From: Limiplasma sp034927815 | Lineage (GTDB): Bacteria > Bacillota > Clostridia > Christensenellales > Aristaeellaceae | Assembly: GCA_034927815.1 (NCBI GenBank) | Contig: JAYFPK010000009.1 | Span: forward strand, 62,001-126,000 | Direction of reading: 5' to 3' | DNA: 64,000 nucleotides | In this document: positions 40,583-49,340 of the stretch, in pieces | Position numbering within the stretch: the stretch's first letter is position 1 | Layout: each line of letters opens with the position of its first letter | Made by a program: the position numbers and the translations under genes | The notes under the pieces: generated by a model | The model's database searches: none | The model's input: the letters and a program-made list of their open reading frames with translations, nothing else | What the model was told of the DNA's origin: nothing

Positions 40583-41386
40583 ATGGGATGCGTTGCGTTG
40601 GAACATGACCGCGGGGGGCAAGCCCGCCAGGGCTGCGGCCCCCGTCATCCTCAGCTGGACAAGCGCCTTCAGGCCGCCTATGACATGATCCCCCGCTGCG
40701 ACCTGTGCGCGGATATCGGGGCGGACCATGGGCGGCTCAGCGCCGTATGCCTGCTCAGCGGGAAGGTCCGGCGCATGCTGGTGGCGGACATCAGCGCGCA
40801 GGCTCTGGATAAGGCCCGAAAACGCCTGGAGGCCTTGGGGCTGGCGGACCGGGCCGCCTTTGCCGTGGCGGACGGGCTGGGAGCCCTGGACGCCTTGCCC
40901 CAGGGCCGGGTGGACGCCCTTTGCGCCTTGGGCATGGGGGGCGAAACCATCGCGGGAATCCTGCGGCGGGGGAGGGACCGGCTCCAAGGGGCCGCGCTGG
41001 TACTGGGGCCCCAGACGGAGCTGGCGTTGGTCCGGCAAACCCTGGGGGAAATCGGGTACCGCATCCGCCGGGAACAGGCGGTGGAAGCCGCCGGGCGCTT
41101 TTATGTCCTGATGGGGGCCACGCCTCTTGAAGAAGGGGAAGTCCCCCATACCCGGCGGGAGGTCGTCATTGGAACGGATCTTTTGATGGAAAGCGGGCCC
41201 CAGGGGCGGGCTTTTTTGACCCGCAGAGGGCGGCTGCTGCAAAAGGCGGTGAAGGCGATCCGCGCCGCGGATGCCCAAAAGGACCGGGCCAGGCTCCTTC
41301 AGTTGGAGGAGGAGTTGGGCTATTTGCGGGAGGTTCTCTCCCGACAGGAGGACGGGCAGGAATTTGGCCTCCCGATCCAGAAGTAA
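40583..41386 (+). CDS. trmK: tRNA (adenine-22-N1)-methyltransferase TrmK
   Basis: TrmK methylates A22 of tRNA. The recognisable domain begins with LDKRLQAAYDMIPRCDLCADIGADHGRLS (motif I, DIGADHG), and continues with VADISAQALDKARKRLE and LCALGMGGETIAGIL, all typical. A helical C-terminal part follows. The start is uncertain: ATG at 40583 gives 267 residues but has a poor ribosome site, and the first 25 residues are not conserved in the family. The next gene is nif3, the usual partner (yqfN-yqfO order). Confidence 0.88.
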   Translation: MGCVALEHDRGGQARQGCGPRHPQLDKRLQAAYDMIPRCDLCADIGADHGRLSAVCLLSGKVRRMLVADISAQALDKARKRLEALGLADRAAFAVADGLGALDALPQGRVDALCALGMGGETIAGILRRGRDRLQGAALVLGPQTELALVRQTLGEIGYRIRREQAVEAAGRFYVLMGATPLEEGEVPHTRREVVIGTDLLMESGPQGRAFLTRRGRLLQKAVKAIRAADAQKDRARLLQLEEELGYLREVLSRQEDGQEFGLPIQK

Positions 41387-41402
41387 TATGGAGGGTGAGA
41401 GG

Positions 41403-42182
41403 ATGCAAGTCACGGTCCAAATGGTGCGGGAGTGGCTGGATGGGCTTGCGCCCTTTGATACCGCCGAAGCCTATGACAATGTGGGCCTGCTGGTTGGCCA
41501 GGGTTCCGCTCCCGTGGAGAGGATCCTGTTCTGTGTGGACGCTACCTATGAGGTGGTGAAAGAGGCTCTCCGGCAGGGCGCGGGGCTGATCGTATCCCAT
41601 CATCCCCTGATGTTTGGGGGCATCCGGCGCATTGACTATGACACGCCGGAGGGAAGGATTCTTCAGGCCATGCTGGCGGCCAGGCTGAGCCTCATCGCCG
41701 CCCACACCAACCTGGACAAAGCCCCCGGAGGCATCGGGGACAGCCTGGCCCGGGCCCTGGGCCTTCAGGGGGTGACGCCCCTGGGCGAATACGCCCGCAT
41801 GGGCGCATTGCCCCAAGGGTTGGAGGCCGGGGAACTCCGGGCCTATGTGAGCCGGTGCCTTGGCGCTCCGGTGCGCCTTTACGGAGAGGCCGAAGGCCCC
41901 ATCTCCCAGGTGGCGGTGGGTCCCGGCGCTGCCGGAGAAGGAGCCTGGGACGCGGCCCTGGCGGGAGCCCAAGCCTATGTGGTAGGCGAAATCAAGCATC
42001 ATGAGCTGCTGGGGGCAACCGCCCAAGGGCTGCTGGTGCTGGAGGCTGGGCATCATGCCAGCGAGGCGGCGGGCATGAAGGCCCTTTGTGAAGGATTTCA
42101 GGTGATGGCGGCGCAAAAAGGCTGGTCCGCCGCAGCGTTGTGGTTTTCTCAGGCTCCGTTTCCAGGGGCGCTTTGCCGCTGA
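41403..42182 (+). CDS. Nif3-like dinuclear metal centre protein (YqfO/DUF34)
   Basis: A 259-residue member of the NIF3/DUF34 family, hexameric metal-binding proteins of unresolved role, possibly GTP cyclohydrolase-related. Metal ligands are visible in SHHPLMFGG (His pair), AAHTNLDKA (His, Asp) and the C-terminal GHHASEAAG. It is the short form, without the PII-like insertion found in Bacillus YqfO. ATG at 41403 follows GGAGGGTGAGAGG. It follows trmK by 16 bp. Confidence 0.92.
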   Translation: MQVTVQMVREWLDGLAPFDTAEAYDNVGLLVGQGSAPVERILFCVDATYEVVKEALRQGAGLIVSHHPLMFGGIRRIDYDTPEGRILQAMLAARLSLIAAHTNLDKAPGGIGDSLARALGLQGVTPLGEYARMGALPQGLEAGELRAYVSRCLGAPVRLYGEAEGPISQVAVGPGAAGEGAWDAALAGAQAYVVGEIKHHELLGATAQGLLVLEAGHHASEAAGMKALCEGFQVMAAQKGWSAAALWFSQAPFPGALCR

Positions 42183-42217
42183 TGCCGGGCCAATCCCACC
42201 GATACAAGGAGGTACCC

Positions 42218-42925
42218 ATGGAACAGATCGATCTATTGTGGCAGTATCAACAGGCCGATATGGAAGCGGATGCGTTGGAGGGTGAAATCAAACGGGCCCC
42301 TACCCGCATCGCTTTGATGAAAAACCGGGAGTTTTTGATGGAGCAGCAAAGCGCCGTCAAGCGCATGGAGGAGGAAGTCTCCGAAATGGTGGACCGGGTG
42401 GACGTCATCAAGGACGCCATCAGCCGCCTGGAGGAACAGCTGGGCGCGCTGCAAAAGCGCATGGCGGAGATGCCCCCCGCCAATTTGGAACAGGCCAGGG
42501 AGCTGAGCCACGACGCCCAAAAGCTGCTCAGCGGCCTGAGCAGCTTTGAGCAGGAGATGAAGCTCATCCAGAAGGACGCCGCCGAGCGGGACCGGATGGA
42601 GAAGGATATCCGCATGAAGTACGCCAAGGTAAAGATGGAGTACGACAAGCAGAAGGTGGACTACGAGGCGGAGTATAAGGAGCAGATGAAGGCGCTGGAG
42701 GAAAAACGCAGGATCGCCCAGGAAAAGACCAAGGGCATCGATCCCCCGCTGCTGGAGCGCTACCAGGCTATCAAGCAGCACTGTACCCCTCCGGTGGCCC
42801 GGCTCATCGGAGACCAGTGCGGAGGATGCAACATGAGCCTGCCCTCGGTCACCCTCCGGAATTTAAAGGCAGGCACCAAGATCATCGAATGTGAAACCTG
42901 CGGGCGCATGATTATACAAATGTAA
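42218..42925 (+). CDS. Coiled-coil protein with C4-type zinc ribbon
   Basis: A 235-residue protein. Residues about 5-185 form a long charged helical hairpin or coiled coil (LEEQLGALQKRMAEMPPANLEQARELS). The C-terminal zinc ribbon uses CGGCN and CETCG. The family (DUF164/zf-RING_7-like) is broadly conserved and frequently lies downstream of nif3, but its function is unknown; a nucleic-acid or ribosome-related role is often suspected. ATG at 42218 follows AAGGAGGTACCC. Confidence 0.88.
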   Translation: MEQIDLLWQYQQADMEADALEGEIKRAPTRIALMKNREFLMEQQSAVKRMEEEVSEMVDRVDVIKDAISRLEEQLGALQKRMAEMPPANLEQARELSHDAQKLLSGLSSFEQEMKLIQKDAAERDRMEKDIRMKYAKVKMEYDKQKVDYEAEYKEQMKALEEKRRIAQEKTKGIDPPLLERYQAIKQHCTPPVARLIGDQCGGCNMSLPSVTLRNLKAGTKIIECETCGRMIIQM

Positions 42926-42999
42926 CGGGCCCAGGCGGGCGCCGCTGCGGCGGTGCTCGCTATGCTTTTGAGGCCGGGCAAGGATACGGAGGCGCATCC

Positions 43000-44325
43000 A
43001 TGAACGTCATCGGCATCATTGAAAAAAAGAAAAACGGGTTGCCCCTGACCCCGGAAGAAATCGGGTTTTTTGCCAACGGCGCGGCCACAAAGGCGATCCC
43101 CGATTACCAGCTGGCGGCGCTGCTCATGGCGATTCGGCTCCAGGGCATGAACCGGGAGGAAACCGCAGGCCTGACCCTTGCCATGGCCCATTCCGGCGAG
43201 ATGGCGGATCTGTCCGCCATCTCCGGGATTCCCACGGATAAGCATTCCACAGGGGGCGTGGGGGATACCACCACGCTGGTGCTGGTGCCCTTGGTGGCGG
43301 CCTGCGGGGTGCCTGTGGCGAAAATGAGCGGCCGGGGCTTGGGGCATACCGGGGGCACCCTGGATAAGCTGGAGAGCATTCCCGGCTGCCAGACGGACAT
43401 TGGCGTGGAGCGCTTTATCGCCCAGGTACGGGAGTTGGGCTGCGCGGTGGTGGGGCAAAGCGAAAACCTGGCCCCTGCGGACAAGGCCCTCTATGCCCTC
43501 AGGGACGTCACTGCCACGGTGGACAGCGTGCCCCTGATCGCGGCCAGCATCATGAGCAAGAAGCTGGCCAGCGGCGCGAAAGCCATTGTGCTGGACGTGA
43601 AAACCGGGGCTGGGGCGCTGATGCGGACTTTGGAGGAGAGCATTGCGCTGGCCCAGACCATGGTGCGCATCGGCGAGGACGCGGGCCGCCGGGTGATGGC
43701 TTTGGTGACGGACATGGGCGAGCCCCTGGGGAGCCATGTGGGCAACGCCCTGGAGGTGAAGGAGGCCATCGACGTGCTGGCGGGCCGGGTACAGGGCCCG
43801 CTGCTGGAAATTTCCCTGGAGCTGGGCAGCCGCATGCTGGTGCTGGGGGGCGCGGCCCGGGAGGTGGAGGAGGGCAAAGTTTTGCTCCGGGCCAAGCTGC
43901 AAAACGGCCAGGGCCTCGCCCGGCTGGCGGAGATGATCCGGGCTCAGGGGGGAGATCCTTTGGTATGCCAGGATGTGAGCCGCCTGCCCCAGGCCAAGGT
44001 GGTACGGGACGTTCCGGCGCTCACAAGCGGCTGGGTCCATCATATGGACACCACGGGCCTGGGGAATACCGCCCAGGGCATGGGGGCGGGCCGCAGAGTC
44101 AAGGGCGATGCCATCCACCATGAGGTGGGTTTTGTGCTCCACCGCCGCATCGGGGATGAGGTCAGGGCCGGGGACATCCTCGCCACAGTGTACGCCAAGG
44201 ACGGGGAACGCGCCCGGGCCGCCATCGGGCAGATTCAAGGGGACATTGTCATTGCCCGGGAAAAAGCGCCGCCCAGCAAGCTTCTCCACGCGGTGGTCAC
44301 CGCCGACGCGGTAGAGCGCAGATAA
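43000..44325 (+). CDS. pdp: Pyrimidine-nucleoside phosphorylase
   Basis: Splits uridine, thymidine or deoxyuridine with phosphate into base and (deoxy)ribose-1-phosphate. The 441-residue length and the motif TDKHSTGGVGDTTTLVLVPL (about 81-100) are diagnostic, along with KMSGRGLGHTGGTLDKLESI. The C-terminal alpha/beta domain contains HRRIGDEVRAGDILATVYAKD. The enzyme covers both uridine and thymidine in Gram-positives, hence pdp over deoA. Followed after 75 bp by the DUF5058 pair, which may be functionally linked. Confidence 0.95.
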   Translation: MNVIGIIEKKKNGLPLTPEEIGFFANGAATKAIPDYQLAALLMAIRLQGMNREETAGLTLAMAHSGEMADLSAISGIPTDKHSTGGVGDTTTLVLVPLVAACGVPVAKMSGRGLGHTGGTLDKLESIPGCQTDIGVERFIAQVRELGCAVVGQSENLAPADKALYALRDVTATVDSVPLIAASIMSKKLASGAKAIVLDVKTGAGALMRTLEESIALAQTMVRIGEDAGRRVMALVTDMGEPLGSHVGNALEVKEAIDVLAGRVQGPLLEISLELGSRMLVLGGAAREVEEGKVLLRAKLQNGQGLARLAEMIRAQGGDPLVCQDVSRLPQAKVVRDVPALTSGWVHHMDTTGLGNTAQGMGAGRRVKGDAIHHEVGFVLHRRIGDEVRAGDILATVYAKDGERARAAIGQIQGDIVIAREKAPPSKLLHAVVTADAVERR

Positions 44326-44399
44326 GGGGATTGCGCCGGGGATTGAACCTCGGCGTTTCCATACCAGGGAGAATCCCATGATACAAAGGAGGGACCAGA

Positions 44400-45131
44400 A
44401 TGCCATTTGACGTGAACTCCGGCTTTTTGTACCTGGTTACCGGCGTGGTGGTGGCGTTTGTCATCGCCCAATCGGTGTTCTTCATGGTAAAGGCCATCAG
44501 GCGTGCCAAGCAGCTGAACATCTCTTCGGAGACCATCCGCAGCACCGTTCTCTCCAGCGGCCTGTTTTCGCTGGTGCCGGCCATTTCCATTCTGATGGGG
44601 GTCATCTCCCTGAGCCAGTTCATCGGGCTGCCCTTTCCCTGGCTGCGGCTGTCCATCGTGGGAGCCGTCACCTATGAGCTGCCCGCCGCTGCTGCCGCCG
44701 CCGCCAGCATGGGGGTGGACGTGACCCGGAACGTGCAGCTGATCACCGATCCCAAGATGTTTGGCAACATCGTCTGGGTCATGACCCTGGGCATTCTATC
44801 CGGCCTCATTCTCATTCTCTTCGGCCTCAAAAGAATTCAAGGCGGCGTTCATTCCCTCACCAACACGGACAAGCGTTGGGGGGAGATCCTCATGAACAGC
44901 CTGTTTTTGGGCATGATCTCCGCCTTTGTGGGCATGCTCTTTGCCAACATCCGCGCAGGGCTTCCCGGCTTTATCCCCATCGCGGTGGCCCTTCATTCCG
45001 CCGCGTTGATGGCCATTTGCGGCGTTCTCATCAAGAAGTTCCGATGGACCTGGCTGGAGCAGTACGCGCTGCCCCTTTGCATGCTGGGGGCCATGGCCCT
45101 GAGCCTTCCCATCACCGCGCTGATGTCCTAA
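44400..45131 (+). CDS. DUF5058 family polytopic membrane protein
   Basis: A 243-residue protein with seven predicted helices (about 10-30, 52-75, 85-103, 122-143, 163-182, 190-208 and 213-240). Small-residue-rich stretches such as ELPAAAAAAASMG suggest close helix packing, as in a channel or transporter. It always appears to travel with a second membrane gene, here at 45146, only 14 bp downstream. A GGAGGGACCAGA site precedes ATG 44400. Biochemical function is unknown. Confidence 0.8.
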   Translation: MPFDVNSGFLYLVTGVVVAFVIAQSVFFMVKAIRRAKQLNISSETIRSTVLSSGLFSLVPAISILMGVISLSQFIGLPFPWLRLSIVGAVTYELPAAAAAAASMGVDVTRNVQLITDPKMFGNIVWVMTLGILSGLILILFGLKRIQGGVHSLTNTDKRWGEILMNSLFLGMISAFVGMLFANIRAGLPGFIPIAVALHSAALMAICGVLIKKFRWTWLEQYALPLCMLGAMALSLPITALMS

Positions 45132-45145
45132 GGAGGGAACAGAAG

Positions 45146-45859
45146 ATGAGTGAAAGCAAGAAAACCGTTCAGTTCTCCGAATATGAAAACAGCGTCCATG
45201 TGTATGGCCGCATTTGGATGGCCCTGGCGCTGATGCTGATGCTCGCGGTGCCCGTAGCCATTTGCGTGTACTACGATGCCTGGCCCGAGGGGCAATACCT
45301 GCTCAAAGGGCTGCTGGGGGTGGCCCCCATGTTTTGGACCGTGGGCATCATCGAGGTGCTGACCTACACTCCCATGCTGGGCACAGGCGGTACCTATCTG
45401 GCCTTTGTCACCGGCAACCTTACCAATTTGAAGGTCCCCTGCGCCCTGAACGCCATGGAGGCGGCCAAGATCAAGCCCGGTACCGAGGAGGGAGAGGCCA
45501 TCTCCACCATTGCCGTGGCCTCCAGCTCCATCGTTACCACTCTGGTGATCGCCTTGGGAGTGGTGGGGCTGAATTTCCTGCGGCCCGCGCTGGAGTCCCC
45601 GGAGCTGAAACCCGCCTTTGACAACATTCTGCCCGCGCTCTTCGGAGCCCTGGGGGCGGTGTTTGTCAGCAAGAATCCCAAGCTGGCCGCAGCGCCCCTG
45701 GCTTTCATGGTGGCGCTGTTTCTGCTCGTTCCCGGCCTTTCCAGCAGCGTAGGCATTCTGGTGCCGGTGGGCGCGCTGATCGCCATCGGCGTGGCGCGGA
45801 TCCTGTACAAGAAGGGCATGCTGGACGATCCCAAGAAAAAGGCCTCTAGCGCCGGGTAA
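45146..45859 (+). CDS. DUF5058-associated membrane protein
   Basis: A 237-residue partner of the DUF5058 protein, with about six helices. An N-terminal cytosolic segment (SESKKTVQFSEYENSVHVYGRIW) is followed by a Gly/Thr-rich re-entrant-looking segment (YTPMLGTGGTYLAFVTGNLTN) and an Ala-rich helix pair. The TGGTYLAFVTGN motif looks like a permeation or binding site, but that is inference. AAGGAGGGAACAGAAG precedes ATG 45146. An upstream extension of the frame is a shadow of the DUF5058 gene. The M20 peptidase gene follows 16 bp later. Confidence 0.72.
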   Translation: MSESKKTVQFSEYENSVHVYGRIWMALALMLMLAVPVAICVYYDAWPEGQYLLKGLLGVAPMFWTVGIIEVLTYTPMLGTGGTYLAFVTGNLTNLKVPCALNAMEAAKIKPGTEEGEAISTIAVASSSIVTTLVIALGVVGLNFLRPALESPELKPAFDNILPALFGALGAVFVSKNPKLAAAPLAFMVALFLLVPGLSSSVGILVPVGALIAIGVARILYKKGMLDDPKKKASSAG

Positions 45860-45875
45860 GGGAGGAGAAGGACCT

Positions 45876-47309
45876 ATGATTGCTTTATGGGTTGTACTGG
45901 GCCTGTTGGTCTGCTTCCTGGCGGTGCTGGCGTTTCGCGCCTTGCGCTTCACCCCCAAACAGAGCCCTCTGCCGGAGGCGGTTCCCGTAACGGTGGACGT
46001 GGAAGCGGCCACCCGCCGCTTTCAGGCCCTGATTCAGAAAAAGACCATCAGCTTTGTGGACCGCAGCAAGATGGACGAGGCGGAGTTTGAGGCGTTCCGG
46101 GAACTGCTCCCCTCCTTGTACCCCAAGCTACACGCCCTTTGCCCCCGGGAGATCATCGGGCGGGGGGGCATGCTGTATACCTGGAAGGGCAAGAGCAGCG
46201 CCGCGCCCTCTGTGCTGATGGCCCACTACGATGTGGTGCCTGTAAAGGAGGAGGAATGGCGGGAGCCGCCCTTCTCCGCCGCCCTCAAGGACGGGGAGGT
46301 GTGGGGGCGCGGGACCTTGGACACCAAGTGCACCCTCCACGGGGTTCTGGAGGCGGCCGAAGCCCTGATCCAGGAGGGATTCCAGCCTGAAAACGACATC
46401 TACCTGGCCTTTGGCGGGGACGAGGAGGTCATGGGGGACGACGCGCCCTCTATCGTCCGGGCCCTTCAGGAGCGGGGGATAAAGCCCGCCTTTGTGCTGG
46501 ACGAGGGCGGCGCCATTGTCCAGGGCGTGTTCCCTGGGGTCAAGCAGAGCGCGGCGCTGATCGGCATCGCGGAGAAGGGCAGCGTGTCCATGGAGGTCAC
46601 GGCCACGGGCAAGGGGGGCCATGCCAGCACCCCGCCAACCCGCCAGAGCCTGACGGTGCTGGCGAGGGCGGTTCAGCGCCTCCAAAGGCCCATGCCCTTC
46701 ATCCTCACCAAGCCCGCCAAGGAGCTTTTTGACGTGATGGGACGGCATTCCAGCTTTGCGTTCCGGCTGATTTTCGCCAATCTATGGTGCTTTGCCCCCC
46801 TTTTGAACCTGATCTGCAAAAAGAGCGGGGGAGAAATGAACGCTTTGGTGCGCACCACCTGCGCCTTCACCATGGCCCGGGGCGCGGAGGCCTTCAACGT
46901 GCTGCCTACCCAGGCCACGGTGGGGGTCAACCTGCGGCTTATTCCAGGGGAAACCATGGAGCAGGTGAAAAGCCGCATGGAAAGGACCGTGGCCGATCAG
47001 GACGTGACCTTCACCATCCGTCAGGGTCAAAACCCCTCCGCCATTTCCAAAACCTATGACGAAGCGTGGATGCGCCTGGATACCGCCATCCGCCAGACCT
47101 ACCCCCAGGCCTTGGTGGCCCCCTACCTGATGGTGGCCGCCAGCGACAGCCGCCATTACTGCCAGATCAGCGAAAACGTATACCGCTTCGGCGGCATGCC
47201 CCTTTCCAAGGAGCAGCGCGGGCTGATCCACAATGCCGACGAGCGGATTCCCGTGGCGCTGCTGGGGGATACCATCGCCTTCTTTATCCGGCTGATCCGC
47301 TTGAGCTAA
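45876..47309 (+). CDS. Membrane-anchored M20 family metallopeptidase
   Basis: A 477-residue zinc peptidase or deacylase of the M20/M25/M40 group. One N-terminal helix (about 3-24) anchors it. The metal site is visible in LMAHYDVVPV (His, Asp), GRGTLDTKC (bridging Asp) and FGGDEEVMG (catalytic Glu pair), with a later dimerisation lid domain (GKGGHASTPP). It resembles carboxypeptidase S-like PM20 enzymes acting on dipeptides or N-acyl amino acids. GGGAGGAGAAGGACCT precedes the ATG. It ends the pdp-DUF5058 operon. Confidence 0.9.
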   Translation: MIALWVVLGLLVCFLAVLAFRALRFTPKQSPLPEAVPVTVDVEAATRRFQALIQKKTISFVDRSKMDEAEFEAFRELLPSLYPKLHALCPREIIGRGGMLYTWKGKSSAAPSVLMAHYDVVPVKEEEWREPPFSAALKDGEVWGRGTLDTKCTLHGVLEAAEALIQEGFQPENDIYLAFGGDEEVMGDDAPSIVRALQERGIKPAFVLDEGGAIVQGVFPGVKQSAALIGIAEKGSVSMEVTATGKGGHASTPPTRQSLTVLARAVQRLQRPMPFILTKPAKELFDVMGRHSSFAFRLIFANLWCFAPLLNLICKKSGGEMNALVRTTCAFTMARGAEAFNVLPTQATVGVNLRLIPGETMEQVKSRMERTVADQDVTFTIRQGQNPSAISKTYDEAWMRLDTAIRQTYPQALVAPYLMVAASDSRHYCQISENVYRFGGMPLSKEQRGLIHNADERIPVALLGDTIAFFIRLIRLS

Positions 47310-47333
47310 AGCCGTTTTACCCGGCCGCCGGCC

Positions 47334-48014
47334 CTATCCTTTGAGCCGCAGCTTCCGCCAAAAGGCGGGGGCTGCGGCTTTTTCCTGGAGAAAGCGGTAC
47401 AAGGCGGCCAGCAGCGTCAGGCTCACCATGGCCAGCAGCTCCAGGGAGCACAAATAGATCACTCCGCCCCTTTGGCCCAGCCATTGAAGGGGGGTCCCAG
47501 CGGGGGGGAGGGCCAGAAACATATAATTGGTGTGGAACGCCCGGTTGAAGGCGGCTACCAGCAGCAGATACCCATTGGCCGCCAGGAACACCCCCCGGGG
47601 TTCCCAGGGCCAGGGGAAGCCTCTCAGGCGCAGGAATAGGGGAGCGCAGAGGATCAGCACATGGAGGCGGAAGAAAGCGGAGGCCATCAGCCAGGGATGC
47701 CTGCTTTGGGCAATGGCCGGAAAGCAAAGGGCCAGCAGGGCACAGGGCGCGCCCAGGAATATGGAAAAGCTGTACACAGGCCGTATGGACCATAGCAGCA
47801 TGGGTATGGTGAGGACCCCCATCATGGCGCACAGGTGCAGCGGCAAAGCCGTGCCGATGTGAAGCTGCCCCACGTCCGCCAGCAGCGCAAGCTGGGTTCC
47901 CATGGACAGCAAAATCCCCAGGCTCAATACCCAGGGCCAAAGGGCGGCCCGCCGGTCCTCCTTGGCGGCCCAAAAGGTCAGGGAGGCCCAAAGAAGCAGT
48001 TGAATCCATTGCAT
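47334..48014 (-). CDS. YwaF/TIGR02206-type membrane protein
   Basis: A 226-residue protein with about seven helices, related to the YwaF (TIGR02206/TMEM164) family. Recognisable motifs are GTALPLHLCAMMGV, PHPWLMASAFFRLHVL-like sequence around 105-120, and NRAFHTNYMFLALPPAGTPL. The family is of unknown function; the paired His residues in the core suggest an acyltransferase-like site. The gene is convergent with the M20 gene, and its 3' end contains the terminator hairpin of that operon. Confidence 0.8.
   Translation of the reverse strand: MQWIQLLLWASLTFWAAKEDRRAALWPWVLSLGILLSMGTQLALLADVGQLHIGTALPLHLCAMMGVLTIPMLLWSIRPVYSFSIFLGAPCALLALCFPAIAQSRHPWLMASAFFRLHVLILCAPLFLRLRGFPWPWEPRGVFLAANGYLLLVAAFNRAFHTNYMFLALPPAGTPLQWLGQRGGVIYLCSLELLAMVSLTLLAALYRFLQEKAAAPAFWRKLRLKG
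47344..47384 (+). terminator. Terminator of the pdp-DUF5058-M20 operon
   Basis: AGCCGCAGCTTCCGCC (47344-47359) pairs with GGCGGGGGCTGCGGCT (47364-47379) around an AAAA loop and is followed by TTTTT. It lies inside the 3' end of the convergent YwaF-like gene. Confidence 0.85.
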
Positions 48015-48052
48015 GCTTTTTCACCCCTTGGCTAGTGTGCGCCAAAGTGCGC

Positions 48053-48083
48053 AAAAACGGGGCAGGAAATCAATTCCTGCCCC
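48053..48083 (-). terminator. Terminator of the rod-shape operon
   Basis: GGGGCAGGAA (48059-48068) and TTCCTGCCCC (48074-48083) form a perfect 10-bp stem with a 5-nt loop. On the minus strand it is followed by TTTTT (48053-48057), 25 nt after the rodA stop. Confidence 0.92.
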
Positions 48084-48107
48084 ATGGGTAAGCGCTTGTT
48101 CCCCGCG

Positions 48108-49307
48108 CTACCGAAGGTATTTCGACCGCATGGAGGTTTGGGGCGTCAGCCGGGCGCTGCCGGTAATGCTGCGGTTTTTGGTAACGTTGAGCACCAGGCC
48201 GATGCCCGCCATGTTGGTGACCAGGTTGCTGCCGCCGTAGCTGATAAAGGGCAGAGGGATGCCCGTTACGGGCATCAGCCCGGCGTTCATGCCGATGTTT
48301 TCAAAGATATGGAAGAGCATCATGGCCATGACACCGATAATGGTCATCTGCCCAAAGCGGTCCGTGGTATAGCGGGCCAAATACAGCATGCGCAAAATCA
48401 GCAGCAGGTAGGCCAGCAGCAAAAGCGCGCCGCCCACGAAGCCGAAAGCCTCTCCGATGGTGGAGAAGATAAAATCGGTCCAGTCCTCCGGCACATAATC
48501 CAACTGGCTGAAGCTGCCTTGCACAAACACGCCCACCCCGTGCATCCCCCCGGAGCCGATGGCCATCTTGGCGTTGTCCACCTGGTAGGTGGCGCTTGCG
48601 TCCACCAAGGCGGGATTCACGAAGGAGAGAATCCGGTCCAGGCGGTAGTTGCCCGTGCCGGAGGCCATGGTCACGCCGTAGAGGATGGCGATGCCGATCA
48701 CCCCCGCCGCGATGATGCCCCCCATGATCCGCAGGCGGATGCCCCCGAAGAAGAGCATCACGGCAAAGACAAAGATCATCACCAGCACAGAGCCCATTTC
48801 ACCCTGGGCCAAAGTCAGGGCCCAAGGGATGCCCATCAGCAGGGCCACGCGCAGCGTGCCGTTCAAAGTGCCCAGGGGATCGTCGTTGGTTTCCAAATGC
48901 TTGGCGGTGACGATGATGCAAGCCAGCTTCACGAACTCCGAAGGCTGGATCGTGTAGCCCCAGATGATGTCGATCCAGGCCTTCACGCCGGCGGCCCTAC
49001 CCGCCAAAGCGACCATCAGCAGCCCAAGGGCCACGTAGTAAAACAGCGTGGAGCGCCGCCGGATGAATTCATAGGGGAAAAAGGTGATCACGCCGATGAC
49101 GATGGGGGAAATGAGGAAGAAGATAGCCTGCCGCAGGCCGTAGTAGGAGGCCACGATGTAGTTGAGCAGCGTGTCCTCCTCAGGGGAATGGGTGCTGAAG
49201 GTGGCTACGGACACGCTGAGTACCCCAAAAGCGGCCAGCCCAAACACCAAAATGGTAAGGGGAATGTCGAAATGGGCGCGGGAGCGACTGGATTCGTTGA
49301 TCATCAT
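48108..49307 (-). CDS. rodA: Rod-shape peptidoglycan glycosyltransferase RodA
   Basis: A SEDS-family polymerase that makes glycan strands from lipid II during elongation, working with PBP2. At 399 residues with ten helices it has the signature QPSEFVK near 145, the VDNAKMAIGSGGMHGVG motif, VPEDWTDFIFSTIGEAFG, and the diagnostic GIPLPFISYGGSNL. ATG at 49307 follows a GGGAGACCC-type site. Last gene of the maf-mre-mrdA-minD operon, which supports assignment as RodA over FtsW. Confidence 0.96.
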   Translation of the reverse strand: MMINESSRSRAHFDIPLTILVFGLAAFGVLSVSVATFSTHSPEEDTLLNYIVASYYGLRQAIFFLISPIVIGVITFFPYEFIRRRSTLFYYVALGLLMVALAGRAAGVKAWIDIIWGYTIQPSEFVKLACIIVTAKHLETNDDPLGTLNGTLRVALLMGIPWALTLAQGEMGSVLVMIFVFAVMLFFGGIRLRIMGGIIAAGVIGIAILYGVTMASGTGNYRLDRILSFVNPALVDASATYQVDNAKMAIGSGGMHGVGVFVQGSFSQLDYVPEDWTDFIFSTIGEAFGFVGGALLLLAYLLLILRMLYLARYTTDRFGQMTIIGVMAMMLFHIFENIGMNAGLMPVTGIPLPFISYGGSNLVTNMAGIGLVLNVTKNRSITGSARLTPQTSMRSKYLR

Positions 49308-49340
49308 AAAAAGGGTCTCCCTTCCTGGAGAGGAGTAGCG

